NCBI GenBank assembly: GCA_036346225.1
Contig: JARFIW010001469.1
Coordinates: 5,612,001-5,676,000 of the forward strand
Reading direction: 5' to 3'
From: Platerodrilus igneus
Lineage: Eukaryota; Arthropoda; Insecta; Coleoptera; Lycidae
DNA: 64,000 bases
Shown here: positions 10,946 to 23,139 of the stretch, one piece after another
Layout: every line of letters starts with the position of its first letter
How positions within the stretch are numbered: the first letter of the stretch is position 1
Translations under genes and position numbers: made by a program
The notes under the pieces: generated by a model
The model's database searches: none
What the model saw: only the letters and a program-made list of their open reading frames with translations
What the model was told of the DNA's origin: nothing

Positions 10946-13117
10946 CTAGTGAACTTAGTTTTTTTTTTCTCTAATTGGTTACAAGGCTAGCCTCACGCAT
11001 GGGCGCCAGTGAAATATAATTAGTTAGTAAAGCTCTTCTTTACTGCACGCTCTACGTTGGTGGCGTCAGTGAAATATATTTTCTTCAACGGCCTCACGTT
11101 GCCGGCACCAGTGAAATATATATTTTTTTCTTTATTTAATTTAATTATGGAGTGAGTCAATTAGTGAACAAAACCTCGGTGGACCCACGAGCTTTACTAT
11201 ATTCGCGGTCTAGTCTGGGAATTACCCCAAGGGTGAGCAATGAGTTTGGGCGTGGATATAGGGTGGGCTCGACTACAAACGGGAACAAAAAAAACGTAAA
11301 TGGACGCCACTGCATCTATATAGACAATAAACAAAACTAAAGTATCCTACAGGAAGACGCAGAAACCTATAGGATATAATGATTACCAAAAAACATACAA
11401 ATTACAATAAACAATACCTCTGGAAACCTCTTGGACCTCTGCTCCAGCTTCCACGATGTCGGACCTGCAAGAAAATGTCACACAAAAAAAATAATATATA
11501 AGACACTGTTTGTGCCTTACAACAACAAAATATTTCGATCTTTATAGATCGATTGGCCTGAATTCAAAATCTCAATAACACCTTACCTATGAAAAAATAC
11601 TCTACTGGAAATTACTTATTCCGTTTCTATTACCTGGTACTGTATCAACTTTTTTCTACATTCAAAATTTTGCTGATCTAATTTGGACAATGTTAATTTC
11701 AATTAGTGAAATAAAAAGACGGAGGTATTATTTCAAAATTTAATTTAAATGGTATTCTCTTTTGTTGCAAAAATTATTTATAAAAAAAATTTAAAAAACA
11801 ATATATAATAAGTTTCAAAAATTTCTTAATATGTTTCCTCTATAATCAGAATAATCAACATAAAGTAAGTTTCAAAAATCTCTAAATTTGCTTCTCTACT
11901 TAGAGAGGTCTTAGCATTTATAAATTATTTAATACAGTCTGGGTTCTTAAACATCCATAAAACAGATCTGTTCTGGCTTACAAGATTTTTATCTAAAGAA
12001 CTTGTTACATAAACAGTTCATATGGCTTAAGCATGAAATTAATAAAAGTCAGTTCAACATATGTTAAAAGCAGCTTAGGTATTCTACTAATCACAACATA
12101 TTGCAAGAAACATTTTTCAATCAAAGGTGAATTTCATACATATTTTTAACAATTAACATGTGCATCATATTCGTGCTCTGAATAACAACTTTTAAATTAT
12201 CTAAAGGTTCAAAAATTTCTCTTATAAAAAAATTTAGTTCTGAACGAAAGGTATTTGACCTATCAAATATCTAGGGAATAATTTTCAAACTAATTTTTAC
12301 GTGAGATTTGAGCATAATTACATCTTGCAAACAAACTTGAAATTTACATTCTTAAACAAAAGTTTCTTATGATTTAGTAAATGTTAAATCAAAGTTTTAA
12401 CCGCAATTAGTACGTAAAATTAATTTTCAGTAAATAGTTTTATAAGTACCTGGTTGATTTTGTTTTAATTGTACAACGGCGATGTTGGCGAACGTAATAG
12501 ATGAACTATGACACATAGCATTCCATCCTCTTGAAATACAGAAAGATACAAAACACGCCTGTATTAGTTTCAATCCTTCGGACGGCCTCAAATCAAACAA
12601 TTTCACCATACACGACCAAATTTTAATTCCATAGCCAAGCGTGTTACTTAAATGTGCACTAATGGATTTCCTCACCACGTGTCGTTACGGCACTTCCATT
12701 ATGGTAGAGCTATTCTTAGCTCCCACTTACAAACAAAATTTCTCATCTTCAAAAATGAAGTCTACGTACACGTAGTTGCTTGCAAGATCGCTGTCTTCCT
12801 GCTTTGCCAACACCCTAGCTATCGCGTCACTTTTCGCGCCGGCGTTGTGCTTAACAATTGCACTAGTGGACGTCAGAACGCCTGTAAGTTATGTAACTCA
12901 AGTTACGTTCAAGGCATCCATGATATCGAAAGTATAGGAGTCCCCATTAAATACTCTTTATAGGTGAAAAATAATGTAAACGGAAAGGGGTGTTCTTCCT
13001 TATAGTACATTAAATTATTCAACGATTTCACGCTAAATGACAATCTCGTAAAATAACAACAGCTAGTATTATTTTTCTTTACAGATATTTAACGTAACAA
13101 AAATTTTGTTACACTAG
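10946..13117 (-). mobile_element. TG...CA insertion in the left fold-back arm (E-like element)
   Basis: Comparison with the intact right arm shows an insertion at 10950-13113, with ends TG...CA and ctag repeated at 10946-10949 and 13114-13117. Read on the minus strand it starts TGTAAC, as do the elements at 38075 and 49592. A region near 11200-11250 resembles their conserved core (cattgctcaccc...). Near its right-reading end are three repeats of tatatttcactgg(c/t)gcc. Minus-strand exon-like blocks occur at 12882-12731 (open for about 50 codons between an acceptor and GTAAGT), around 12664-12456, and at 11470-11422 (after ttttcttgcag). None matches a family I know. Confidence 0.6.
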
Positions 13118-14952
13118 CCATTGCATCTTTCGAGATAATCATATCTTGTTTGGTACCAATTAATATTAGATTTTTCTTAGTCACCCGAATTTCTAGGAAT
13201 TTTTGAGATTGCATCATCCCCCAAGGAGCTACACTCATTTAAAGATTTTTTACCGGTAGAGATTTCTGACCCGTCCTTATAAATTTTTTAGACATGCAAT
13301 ACATCAAATTAGTCTAGAATTTTATGCAGAATCCGAATCCGCAAACAGATTTGCAATAGGATCACCTCCTGCAAAGTTACACTTTTAAAGTCCTGAACCT
13401 CTAAATTTTTGCATGCTTTAAACAACCATAGCCTGAGAAATTTAAAACTGCGGAGATTTTAGAAATGAGTTTTTTATAAGCCATAAGTGTTTAATATTTA
13501 AAACCAATTTCAAACAGTAATGTACTGCTTTTTAGAATATTCAAAACCGCGGCTTTTTTAAAATTTTAAACAGTTATTAATTTCCGGTTTAACATTTTCC
13601 TAAATAAGTACGTCACAAATAATTATATGCTCAATGCTAAATATGCACTTTGGGAAATACATTTCATCCCCGAACTAATTGCTTACAATTATGTGACGTA
13701 AAGTGAAAGTAGCGTAGACCTTTCTCTTTATTATTGACTATATGTTTGAGAAAATATTTCAATGTCGTGCATTAGGAAATTCCCGTATAATTGCTGGTGT
13801 ACACAATGTACTTTCTATTACGACCTCGACTAGGAAAAATGCAAACTTCATCTTGTGATACATATCGATTAACGGTTTTCAAACCGCATATAATCGCGAT
13901 CTGATTAGTAAAAACCTATTCGCTCCGCATGCTTTGTGCAACTTCGTTGAAATTTTCGTATCGTGTAGTTATTTTTCCTCATTTTAAAAAATTTAAGGTA
14001 AGTCTGCATTTTTTTATTAAAATAAAACTGAATTTATTTGCAAACACCAATTATTGTGTATTTTGCTATTGTTTCTGATTGTATTTTTAAAACATTAATT
14101 TTTCCAAAGTAATGCGCTGTTTCACATATATATGTTTTTCAAATTTCAAAGATAGGCTTTAGGATCTACCTAAAAAATAGAATGAATGAAGTCCATTTGT
14201 ATGTAAATTCTTAATAAACTGCAAGGCATAGCTATTATTCCATATAAAACTATTGTGTGTGCTTCCTGGATATCTTTATATGGTGGTGAGAATTTGGTGG
14301 AAATTCGCCTAACCTATAGGTTGTCTTACCAACTAGTTGGTTGATATTTAATTGTGGTACTCGCACTCTACAATGTTGCAAAAACTACACTCTATACGAA
14401 ACTCAGATCAAACGAAAATCGTGTACAAAATTTAGAAATGTATACTACACATTTGTCAATTAAAAGGAGGAAAAAGTGACTTTTGTGTGTGTATTAGTTT
14501 TAATGAATAAAAATATATTTCTATGTATAGTGTACTTGTTAAGTATTTGAATTGAAATATAAATATTGTTTCAAACGTTTTGGTTTTATTTATATATAAT
14601 GGTATTGTTAGGATACAATAAAAATACAATACTTCCGTTACACGGAAGCAGTAGCAGAATCTTGGTTTATGTAATATCATCGAAGTTGAACAAAAAAATT
14701 TTAAACTAAAAGGCATGTTTCAAACACGCAGTTGTACTCATTGCTATTAAAATTAAATGTAGCGCTCTTTGTTATAATTTTGTTCATAAAAACTTAGATA
14801 CCCATTTCAGTTACGTGGAAATTTGAAAAATTAAACAACACCAATGTATACTTTATATTTTATAACATAAACAAGCTAATATATACAAAAGTAATTTCTA
14901 AATTCATATCATTTATTTCTTATGATAACAGTTGAGGTGGTTAAATTTTTAC

Positions 14953-15228
14953 TTTAAAACTTACAATTTAGTATATATTCCATTTGAATATCTGCCAACA
15001 GTTTTATAAACCGCATCTCCTCGATTATTTCCATAAAATCATCCAAATCCTCAGGCATTGCTGACACAGCAGTTCAGTGCTGTATTGTTTCCTCGTATGA
15101 CTGACACACAAGACATTTTTCTCCTTCTATCGAAAAGCGTTGCCCACATTTTGCTTTTTTTACTCGTAGAGCATTGCGAAATCTTCGAATAACCTCCCCA
15201 AAGTCTTTATACATATTTGTTATATCGT
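14953..15228 (-). pseudogene. Unidentified coding relic in the fold-back spacer
   Basis: The minus strand is open for about 90 codons except for one TGA near 15077. The first part has a basic helix and a CxxC-like site (KAKCGQRFSIEGEKCLVCQ). The second part is acidic (MPEDLDDFMEIIEEMRFIK) and ends in a stop at about 14950. Composition and Cys spacing look protein-like. It may be the remains of the element's own protein or captured host sequence; I cannot name it. Confidence 0.4.
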
Positions 15229-17117
15229 CTCTTTAAACTGTACAATCAACAAATAAAACTGTTGTAGGTTAGGCGAATTTCCACCAAATTCTCACCATCA
15301 TATAAAGATATCCAGGAAGCACACATGATAGTTTTATATGGAATAATAGCTATGCCTTGCAGTTTATTAAGAATTTACATACAAATGGACTTCATTCATT
15401 CTATTTTTTAGGTAGATCCTAAAGCCTATCTTTGAAATTTGAAAAACATATACATGTGAAACAGCGCATTACTTTGGAAAAATTAATGTTTTAAAAATAC
15501 AATCAGAAACAATAGCAAAATACACAATAATTGGTGTTTGCAAATAAATTCAGTTCTATTTTAATAAAAAAATGCAGACTTTAAATTTTTTAAAATGAGG
15601 AAAAATAACTACACGATACGAAAATTTCAACGAAGTTGCACAAAGCATGCGGAGCAAATAGGTTTTTACTAATCAGATCGCGTTTATACGCGGTTTGAAA
15701 ACCATTAATCGATCTGTATCACAAGATGAAGTTTGCATTTTTCCTAGTCGAGGTCATAATAGAAAGTACATTGTGTACACCAGCAATTATACGGGAATTT
15801 CCTAATGCACGACATTGAAATATTTTCTCAAACATATAGTCAATAATAAAGAGAAAGGTCTACGCTACTTTCACTTTACGTCACATAATTGTAAGCAATT
15901 AGTTGGGGGATGAAATGTATTTCCCAAAGTACATATTTAGCATTGAGCATATAATTATTTGTGACGTACTTATTTAGGAAAATGTTAAACCAGAAATTAA
16001 TAACTGTTTAAAATTTTTAAAAAGCCGCGGTTTTGAATATTTTAAAAACAGTACATTACTGTTTGAAATTGGTTTTAAATATTAAACACTTATGGCTTAT
16101 AAAAAAACTCATTTCTAAAATCACCGCAGTTTTAAATTTCTCAGGCAATGGTTGTTTAAAGCATGCAAAAATTTAGAGGTTCAAAAGCTTAAAAGTGTAA
16201 CTTTGCAGGAGGTAATCCTATTGCAAATCTGTTTGCGGATTCGGATTCTGCATAAAATTCTAGACTAATTTGATGTATTGGATGTCAAAAAAATTTATAA
16301 GGACGGATCAGAAATCTCTACCGGTAAAAAATTTTTAAACGAATGTAGCTCCCTGGGGGATGATGCAATCTCAAAAATTCCTAGAAATTCGGGTGGCTGA
16401 GAAAAATCTAATACTAATTGATACCAAACAAGATAGAATTATCTCGAGAGATGCAATGGCTAGTCAAAGAAAACTATTTGGTTCAGATGTGGGAGCAAAG
16501 AGCAAAATTTAGAGGTTCAGGACTTTACAGGGGTATAACTTTGTAAGAGGTTGTTGGATTTTAAATCTGTTTACAGATTCGAATTCTACGTAAAATTCTA
16601 GATTAACAAGATGCATCACATGGTTAAAAAATTTATTAGGGTAAAAAAAATCTTACAATAAGGATAGCTCTCTGGGGGATGATGCAATCTAAAAAATTCC
16701 TAAAGATTTGGGTAGCTGAGAAAAATCTAATATCAATTGATACCAAACAGGATAGGTTTATCTCGAAAGATGCGATGGCTAGTCGATTAAAACTATTTGG
16801 TCTAGATGTGGGAGCAAATGAGGATGCTTATTTATCTCGAAAGATGCAATGGCTAGTCAAAGAAAACTATTTGGTTCAGTTGTGTGTGGAAAGTGGATGC
16901 TTGTGGAAATGTGGAGATGAATCTCCGCATTTCCTCCTTATGGGAATTTACATCTCCGCATTTCCTCCTAGGAGTCCCTCCACCACATTTCCTCCTTATG
17001 GGGATTTACATGTAAATGTGGGAGGAAATGTGGGATTTGGGAGCAAATGAGGCGGCAGAATGCCTGTACTCCTACTACTAATAAGCTTTCTAGATTTTTT
17101 TTTCCGATACAGAAAAG

Positions 17118-18671
17118 TCAAATATTTACAACAAATGTTCGTTCATCAATATGGGAATGCACATGTTTCTGTAAAAGTTTTTTTCGTCTTGCAGAATAAT
17201 CACAAATATTGCATGCGAATGTACGTTCATTAGTGTGCGACTTCATATGCCTTTGCAAATTACTTTTCGTTGATGCGGTATAATTACAAAAATTACATGC
17301 GACTGGACGTTCGCTAGTGTGAGACTTCATATGTATTTTTAAACCATTTTTATGTGATGTGGCATAATTACATAAATTGCATGCGAATGGACGTTCGTTA
17401 GTGTGCGACTTCATATGTGTCTGTAAATTACTTTTCGTGGATGCGGTATAATTACATAAATTGCAGGCGTATGGCCGTTCGTTAGTGTGCCATTTCATAT
17501 GCATTTTTAACCTACCTCTATGTGATGCAGCATAGTTACATAAATTGCATGCGAATGGACGTTCGTTAGTGTGCGACTTCATATGTGTTTGTAAATAATC
17601 TTTCCTTGATGCGGTATAATCACATAAATTGCAGGCGAATGGACGTTCGTAAGTGTGCGATTTTATATGTATTTGTAAATTACCTTTCCTTGATGCTGCA
17701 TAATTACACAAACTGCAAGCGAATGGACGTTCGTATGTGTGCGACAACATATGCATTTTTAAACTGCCTTTATGTGATGCGGCATAATTACATAAGTTGC
17801 ACGCAAATAGACGTTCGTTACTGTGCGACTTTATATGTGCTAGTAAATTACTTTTCTGTGATGCGGCATAATTACACAAACTGCATGCGAATGGCCGTTC
17901 GTTAGTGTGTGACTTCATATGTATTTTTAAACTACCTTTATGTGATGCGGCATAATTACATAAATTGCATGCGAATGGTCGTTCGTTTGTGTGCGACCTT
18001 ATATGTGCTAGTAAATTACTTTTCAGCGATGCGGCATAATTACACAGATTGCATGCTAAGGGACGTTCGTTAGTGTGCGACTTGATATGTATTTTTAAAC
18101 TAACATTACGTGATGCGACATAATTACATAAATTGCAAGTGAATGGACGTTCAGTAGTGTGCGATTTCATATGGATTTGTAAACTATATTTCTTTGATGC
18201 GGTGTAACTACATAAATTGCAGACGTATGGCCGTTCGTTAGTGTGCGACTTCATATGTATGTGTAAATGATCTTTCCTTGATGCCATGTAATTACATAAA
18301 TTGCAAGCGTATGGCCGTTCGTTAGTGTGCGACTTCATATGCCTTTTCAACCCACCTTTATGTGATGCGGCATAATTACATAATTTGCAAGCGAATGGAC
18401 GTTCGTTAGTGTGCGACTTCATATGTACTTTTAAACTACCTTTATGTGATACGACATAATTACATAAATTGCAAGCGAATGGATGTTCGTTTGTGTGCGA
18501 GTTCATATGTATTTGTAAATAGTCTTTCCTCGATGCAGTGTAATTACATAAATTGCAAGCGTATGGCCGTTCCTTAGTATGCAACTGTACATGACTTTTT
18601 AAAGTACTTTTCCGTGATGCGGTATAATCACACAAATTGCATGTAAATGGACGTTCGTTAGTATGCGGCAT
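17118..18671 (-). CDS. Polydactyl C2H2 zinc-finger protein, unit 1 (18 fingers)
   Basis: The open frame of 517 codons is almost entirely C2H2 fingers, 18 in a row at exactly 28 residues (84 bp), of the form CNLCNYxAS-x4-L-x2-HMKSH with TNERPFA linkers. By family knowledge these are sequence-specific DNA-binding modules in nuclear proteins. The helix positions fall into a few recurring types (RKDYL, HKGSL, LKSNL, KKYSL, TKSNL). The array has no effector domain (no KRAB, ZAD or BTB). The start at 18671 is just the first ATG; finger-like sequence continues upstream but is degraded. It is the only one of the three arrays without an internal break, so it is the best candidate for a still-translated exon. 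Flanking exons were not found, so it may be a decaying fragment. Confidence 0.75.
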   Translation of the reverse strand: MPHTNERPFTCNLCDYTASRKSTLKSHVQLHTKERPYACNLCNYTASRKDYLQIHMNSHTNEHPFACNLCNYVVSHKGSLKVHMKSHTNERPFACKLCNYAASHKGGLKRHMKSHTNERPYACNLCNYMASRKDHLHIHMKSHTNERPYVCNLCSYTASKKYSLQIHMKSHTTERPFTCNLCNYVASRNVSLKIHIKSHTNERPLACNLCNYAASLKSNLLAHIRSHTNERPFACNLCNYAASHKGSLKIHMKSHTNERPFACSLCNYAASQKSNLLAHIKSHSNERLFACNLCNYAASHKGSLKMHMLSHTYERPFACSLCNYAASRKGNLQIHIKSHTYERPFACNLCDYTASRKDYLQTHMKSHTNERPFACNLCNYAASHRGRLKMHMKWHTNERPYACNLCNYTASTKSNLQTHMKSHTNERPFACNLCNYATSHKNGLKIHMKSHTSERPVACNFCNYTASTKSNLQRHMKSHTNERTFACNICDYSARRKKLLQKHVHSHIDERTFVVNI

Positions 18672-19080
18672 CTTTGTAAATAACTTTACAGTGACGCGAC
18701 ATAATTATATAGTTTGTATACAAGTGGCCGTTAGGTAGTATGCAACTGTATATGTTAAAGTGCTTTTCTGAGATTTCGTATAATCACATACATTACGCAA
18801 GTATTCAAGTTCGTTGGTATGTGACTGCATACGTAAATGTAAAAGACTTTTGTGATGCGGTATGATCACTAAAATTGCATACAAATGTATGTTCCTCAAA
18901 ATAAAAGGGCATATGAACTCTCAACTTGCTTTTGCAGCAAGCAGAATAAGCACATAAAAATCAATAAATGGCCGTTCGTTAGTATGTGAGAACATACAAA
19001 GTTTGATGACGCCTTTAGAGGGAACAATAATTACATAAATTATATGATAACGAACGTTCCTTAGCATGCGACCGTACTAT
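18672..19080 (-). pseudogene. Degenerate 5' zinc fingers, unit 1
   Basis: Upstream of the open array, finger remnants (NVCDYTKSQKSTL, SHTNELEYL, VHMPFYFEEHTF) continue with lost Cys/His residues and stops. In units 2 and 3 the nearest finger keeps YAASLKSYLRRHMMPHTN but both Cys have become Tyr, and a TAA stands where the linker Glu should be. The stop in the linker is shared by all three units, so it predates the duplications. Confidence 0.65.
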
Positions 19081-19984
19081 TTATTGTTAAGTTACATTTT
19101 TGCTGTGCAAATAACATTTTAATGGACAGTGTTTGAGGATAAGAACGCACACTTACTAATAGGTTTGTTTAGCTCGTTTAGATTTTAAATTAAAATATTA
19201 TTGTTTGTAAAAGAAATTATTGGTAATGTGTAGTAAACATATAAATGCATGTCTATACAAATAGCGTATTCTAATAATACTCTACTTTTTGAGGCAGGTT
19301 GGTTTATAAAGACATTTTCTATTAATACCAGACATCTTCTCTTACTAAACGATAAATTCTACTAGACACTTTTTACGTCAAGATTAGTTATCGATCGTGT
19401 TGTTCACAAGAGCTTATTAAAAGAGCTCAATACAAAGGATTAATTTGACTATACTTTTTTCCGTAATTATGTATATAATAATTTACCTTACCGTGGTCTT
19501 AACGTATACTTAAATCTTTATCAATATCTATATCACTATCAACGTGCAGACATTTTAATAAATGTCCATGAAGGTATTTCATAGAATCAAATGATTTATA
19601 AACCACGACATGGTTTAGTTTTAGAGAAAACAGAGGAGCTTAAGTTTACAAATGCGCTAGTGAAGCGCTGGAAACTACGATTATTCTATTGAAATAATTA
19701 TAGGAAATCACTCCTATATACATGAACCACATCCAAACATATGATGACTTGCTTTTATGCCTTTAGCTCAAATTATGTAAAATCGAATGGTTGTGGGAGA
19801 ATAAAATAGATTGCTTTTTTGTGGCAATAATCAATGGGAAAAAAGTTTAATATCGAATAAAACGACTTTATCATGGATTTGCATCCCACGCCACATCTTG
19901 TTATTTGCGTCACTGGAACTGTAGGCGATACATTAAAAAATGTGAAACAGTCCGCAAATGATGTGTAGATAAATTTGATACGCG
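19081..19984. other. Spacer between zinc-finger array and provirus, conserved in all units
   Basis: This AT-rich spacer is also present at about 31260-32149 and 47030-47904. A minus-strand frame (about 19990-19760) is shared with small changes, but its start lies in the LTR and it has no recognised domain. It may hold the zinc-finger gene's 5' sequences; no promoter could be assigned. Confidence 0.45.
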
Positions 19985-20545
19985 AGTTATGTATCCCCCA
20001 ATATATATGTACCATTAATAGAAATTATTAGGAGTTAGTAATAATCATAAGGAATTATTAAGTATATGCAATAATGTAAATTCAAGTATAAACCAGAAAG
20101 GTTAGGAAAAGTTCACAAACAAGTTGTGATAACGGATGTGAATACATTGTATTCCAGACGTAAGTGATACAGCAGGTGCAGGTCACAGACGGCTAAAAAA
20201 CCGCAATTAATAGAATTAAGATTGTTACATAGTATAATTAATTGAATAATGAAATAAGCAGACGAGCTCTGCAGTTCGCACAGAAATGTGAGGGGCAGGG
20301 ACAACATAAATACCCCGGGAGCCCCAAACCAGTCAATCATTCTTGAGTGTTTCAGCTTTTACATTGTCGGTTGCTTAGGCTACTCATATTAATTTAAATT
20401 CAGTTATTATTAAATTTTGACTTAGTATATTTATATAGTTTGTCAAATTTCCAAATGTAATTTCTGTTAAATAAATAAAATTGATACAAGAAGTTTTGGA
20501 AGAAGACTTTTTAAAAAGGCAGCTCCCAAGACCCGAAACGTAACT
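19985..20545 (+). repeat. Provirus A 5' LTR
   Basis: 561 bp, AGTTA...TAACT. It resembles the 5' LTR of copy B far more than its own 3' LTR. A primer-binding site follows at once (tggctcagtcgtacgg), a diverged form of the copy C version ggcgcagtcgtacggatc, which fits the 3' end of tRNA-Ser as in the 17.6/297 group. Confidence 0.9.
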
Positions 20546-21994
20546 GGCTCAGTCGTACGGATACAGAAAGGCACGAAAAATTCAAAAATCGGAGAACCCT
20601 GAATTTCAATTCCGAATTTGGAAGTACCAAACAAATTTGGACAAGGTACAAAAATCGACCGAGCCCAAAGAAACAAACTTGGACAAGATTCAAAAATGGA
20701 CCGAGCCCAAGGAAAGAAAACAAATGAAAGCCACCATAAAAATTATGTAAGTTCATTTATCCTAACCAATTATTCTTTTACAAATTATTGATCCTAGCTA
20801 GTAAGAAAAATTTTTGTGTGTGTACAGATTTTTCTAAGTATCATTATCGCAATTTATACCATTTATGAAAAGAATTTACTCATTTACTGCGAGAGCTTAT
20901 TTTTAAACACGAGAATTTAGTTAAAAAGGAAACTATAAAAGACGCATTTATATACATAGGTTATTACAAATTATTAATACGAAACGAAACAATTTAATTC
21001 GGCAAAACTGTAATTAAAGTATAAATATAGAACGCAATTAATTTTACCATTTTATGTACAGCAAATATTATTACTGAAAGCTTAATGTATACATGAAACG
21101 CAATTCTTATCATATCAATTAATTACAGAAACAATTTATACAAAACTTAACCTTCATCAAATTCTATAAACTAAACAGTTCAGTGTATAATTGTAGAAGC
21201 ATTTTGTAATTTAATATTAAACTAACTCATTACAACTTGAAACAAAGTGTGCAAATTTACAACTCAAATTCTCATACAATTATTAACGGAAACCATCACT
21301 GAATAAAAACCATTCAGAAAAATCCGAAGGACGTAATACTCATCACAACTTTATTACTAAAACGATCCATTTAAACTTGACATATTTATAATTAAATACT
21401 TCAGCGCAATTAACGAAGTATATAATTATAACAAACATAATTCATTTACTTATCACAAAGACAAAATAACACCATTTAGAAGACTTAAAACTTTATAATT
21501 AGACAATTTCAGTGTATAATTATAAAGGAAACATTGTTGCAATTATTGTAACGAATCGATTGACTGAAAACTTGAAACTCTATAATTGGACGTTCAAGGT
21601 AACGAGACTGTACAATTATAAAGGAAGCATTACGCACTTTTAATACAAAACCTGACGAGATAATTATAGCAAACACTCAACTACTCAGCAGGACTGAAAT
21701 ACAAACATACAAATCATAATGCAACTATTGTAAAAGATGATTAACCACATAATCAACTTTCAGAAAATTAAAACTCGCAACAACTGTAACATCCGCAAAG
21801 GATAGAAATATACGAATTTAAGGCTACAGCAATTGACTAGACATTACCAAGCTCAAATTCCTCAAGGTAACTATAGCAATTGATAACTACGTATAAAATA
21901 TAAGTGAAGCGACTTTTTAAATAACTCAATACAATCCAAACTGAAAAGTAACAAACCAAACCGAAAGCAACCATTAACAACCATTACGTCAGAC
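20546..21994 (+). other. Provirus A leader
   Basis: A long AT-rich untranslated leader before gag. It contains repeated blocks around (c/t)aattataaaggaa(g/a)catt (for example about 21513, 21612) and a splice-donor-like sequence tatgtaagttcat (about 20745) kept in all three proviruses. In errantiviruses env is made from a spliced RNA; this donor is a candidate by inference. Confidence 0.55.
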
Positions 21995-22824
21995 ATGAAG
22001 ACTTATCTCGATAGTATTCCCCAATATAACGGAGATCCAGTACTATTAGGAAACTTAATTGCCACGTGTGAAATATTTTTGAAAACCCTTTACAAACCAG
22101 AAGACAACGAACGCAATGTTCTACTTTTACGCCTAATAATAAGTAAACTGGCCAGAAGGGCACTAACGCTAATAGCCCGCCGGGAAGACCTTGAACTATG
22201 GAAAGACTTTAAACACATACTAATAGCACATTTCGGTGACCAAAGAAACATCAAATACCTAATCCGCGATTTAATAAACCTTAGAATGAATAACAACCAA
22301 TCACCATATCAATTAGGAATGAAATGTCAAGACGTACGAAGTTTAATTCTGACAAAAATAAAAATTGAAGAACCCGACCAAAATATCCGACTATTAAAGA
22401 CAAAAATGTGCGACGAAATGGCATTAGACACCTACATAAACGCACTACCTGAACGATTATCAGACAAAATAAGATTCCAGCATCCCCAAAATTTAGAAGA
22501 GGCAATAAATATGATCATAGAAGAAGAAAACGTTATGTATTACCGAAATAGACTATATAACCCTAACGCAAATAAAAACTACTCACCGATAAAACCATAC
22601 AAGCCACGAGATAAATATCTACACAACCAAAATTTACATCATTTAACACACAAATGAATCAACCGCGAATCAACAACCCGAATTTTAATAACACTAATTT
22701 CAACAATCAATTTAGACAATTTCTGAGACCAACATTCAACTCAAACTTGACAAAACCCACCAAGGTTCAACTAAGACGTAAACCAACAAAGGCAAACAAT
22801 CAGGGCAAACCCCAACCGAAATAA
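21995..22824 (+). pseudogene. gag: Provirus A gag
   Basis: The open frame 21995-22657 (MKTYLDSIPQYNGDP...) is an errantivirus-type Gag capsid region. A frameshift near 22630 precedes the Asn/Gln/Phe-rich tail (MNQPRINNPNFNNTNF from 22653), which is cut by a stop near 22822. There is no CCHC zinc knuckle, as in 17.6/297-like Gag. Copies B (34159) and C (51740) match closely. Gag forms the particle shell of the element. Confidence 0.8.
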
Positions 22825-23139
22825 ACCGTTAATAAATAATGATAACAACTCCAACAGTTAATACAAACCAACTCCTATGAACACTTCATCTGGTAACACC
22901 AGACAGAATACAAAAATATCACAAATCAAACTCAATCATAATCAAAAACGAAACTTCACTTCCGAGGAACTATTCCAGTAAGAAGTGGAAGAATTTAATA
23001 ATGACAGGAATAATTACACAAACTCCAGTTGAAACGACGAATCAAATCATTTAGAAACTTACGAACGTGACGACCCTTGTGAAAATTACGAAGAGGACGA
23101 CGAGGAAAATGCGTGTTCAAATTTTTAATTATAAACCGA

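Larger units (their letters stand above)
10379..17085. mobile_element. Giant fold-back (inverted-repeat) element with 5-bp target duplication
   Basis: Element 10384-17080 is flanked by ataag (10379-10383 and 17081-17085); units 2 and 3 have the uninterrupted site cacataagctttctag. The ends are inverted copies (agtaggaggaatacaggc against the complement of the right end, agtagtaggagtacaggc). Pairing continues through arms of about 1.8 kb: left 10384-14316 (interrupted by the insertion at 10950-13113), right 15265-17080, with a spacer at 14317-15264. The arms carry a subterminal repeat of about 335 bp (for example from 16173 and from 16506) and near the tips a ggaggaaatg(c/t)gg minisatellite. 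No transposase is recognised, so it is probably non-autonomous. Confidence 0.88.

Noticed and set aside
14456..14716. 86-codon minus-strand ORF in the fold-back spacer
   Set aside because: Low-complexity, AT-driven composition with no protein-like features.
17585..17905. Plus-strand ORFs opposite the zinc-finger arrays (also 29841-30245, 45166-45402, 45838-46074)
   Set aside because: They are antisense shadows of the 84-bp finger repeat, which leaves the opposite frame open by periodicity.
17118..18671. CRISPR-like regular repeats
   Set aside because: The 84-bp period encodes C2H2 fingers; there are no short repeats with unique spacers and the DNA is eukaryotic.
19773..20015. Minus-strand ORF conserved in three units
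   Set aside because: Its start is in the provirus LTR, and conservation is explained by the segmental duplication.
20467..20756. Overlapping minus-strand ORFs, repeated at 32630-32919
   Set aside because: Antisense to the LTR/leader junction; duplicated with the provirus and without a recognised domain.
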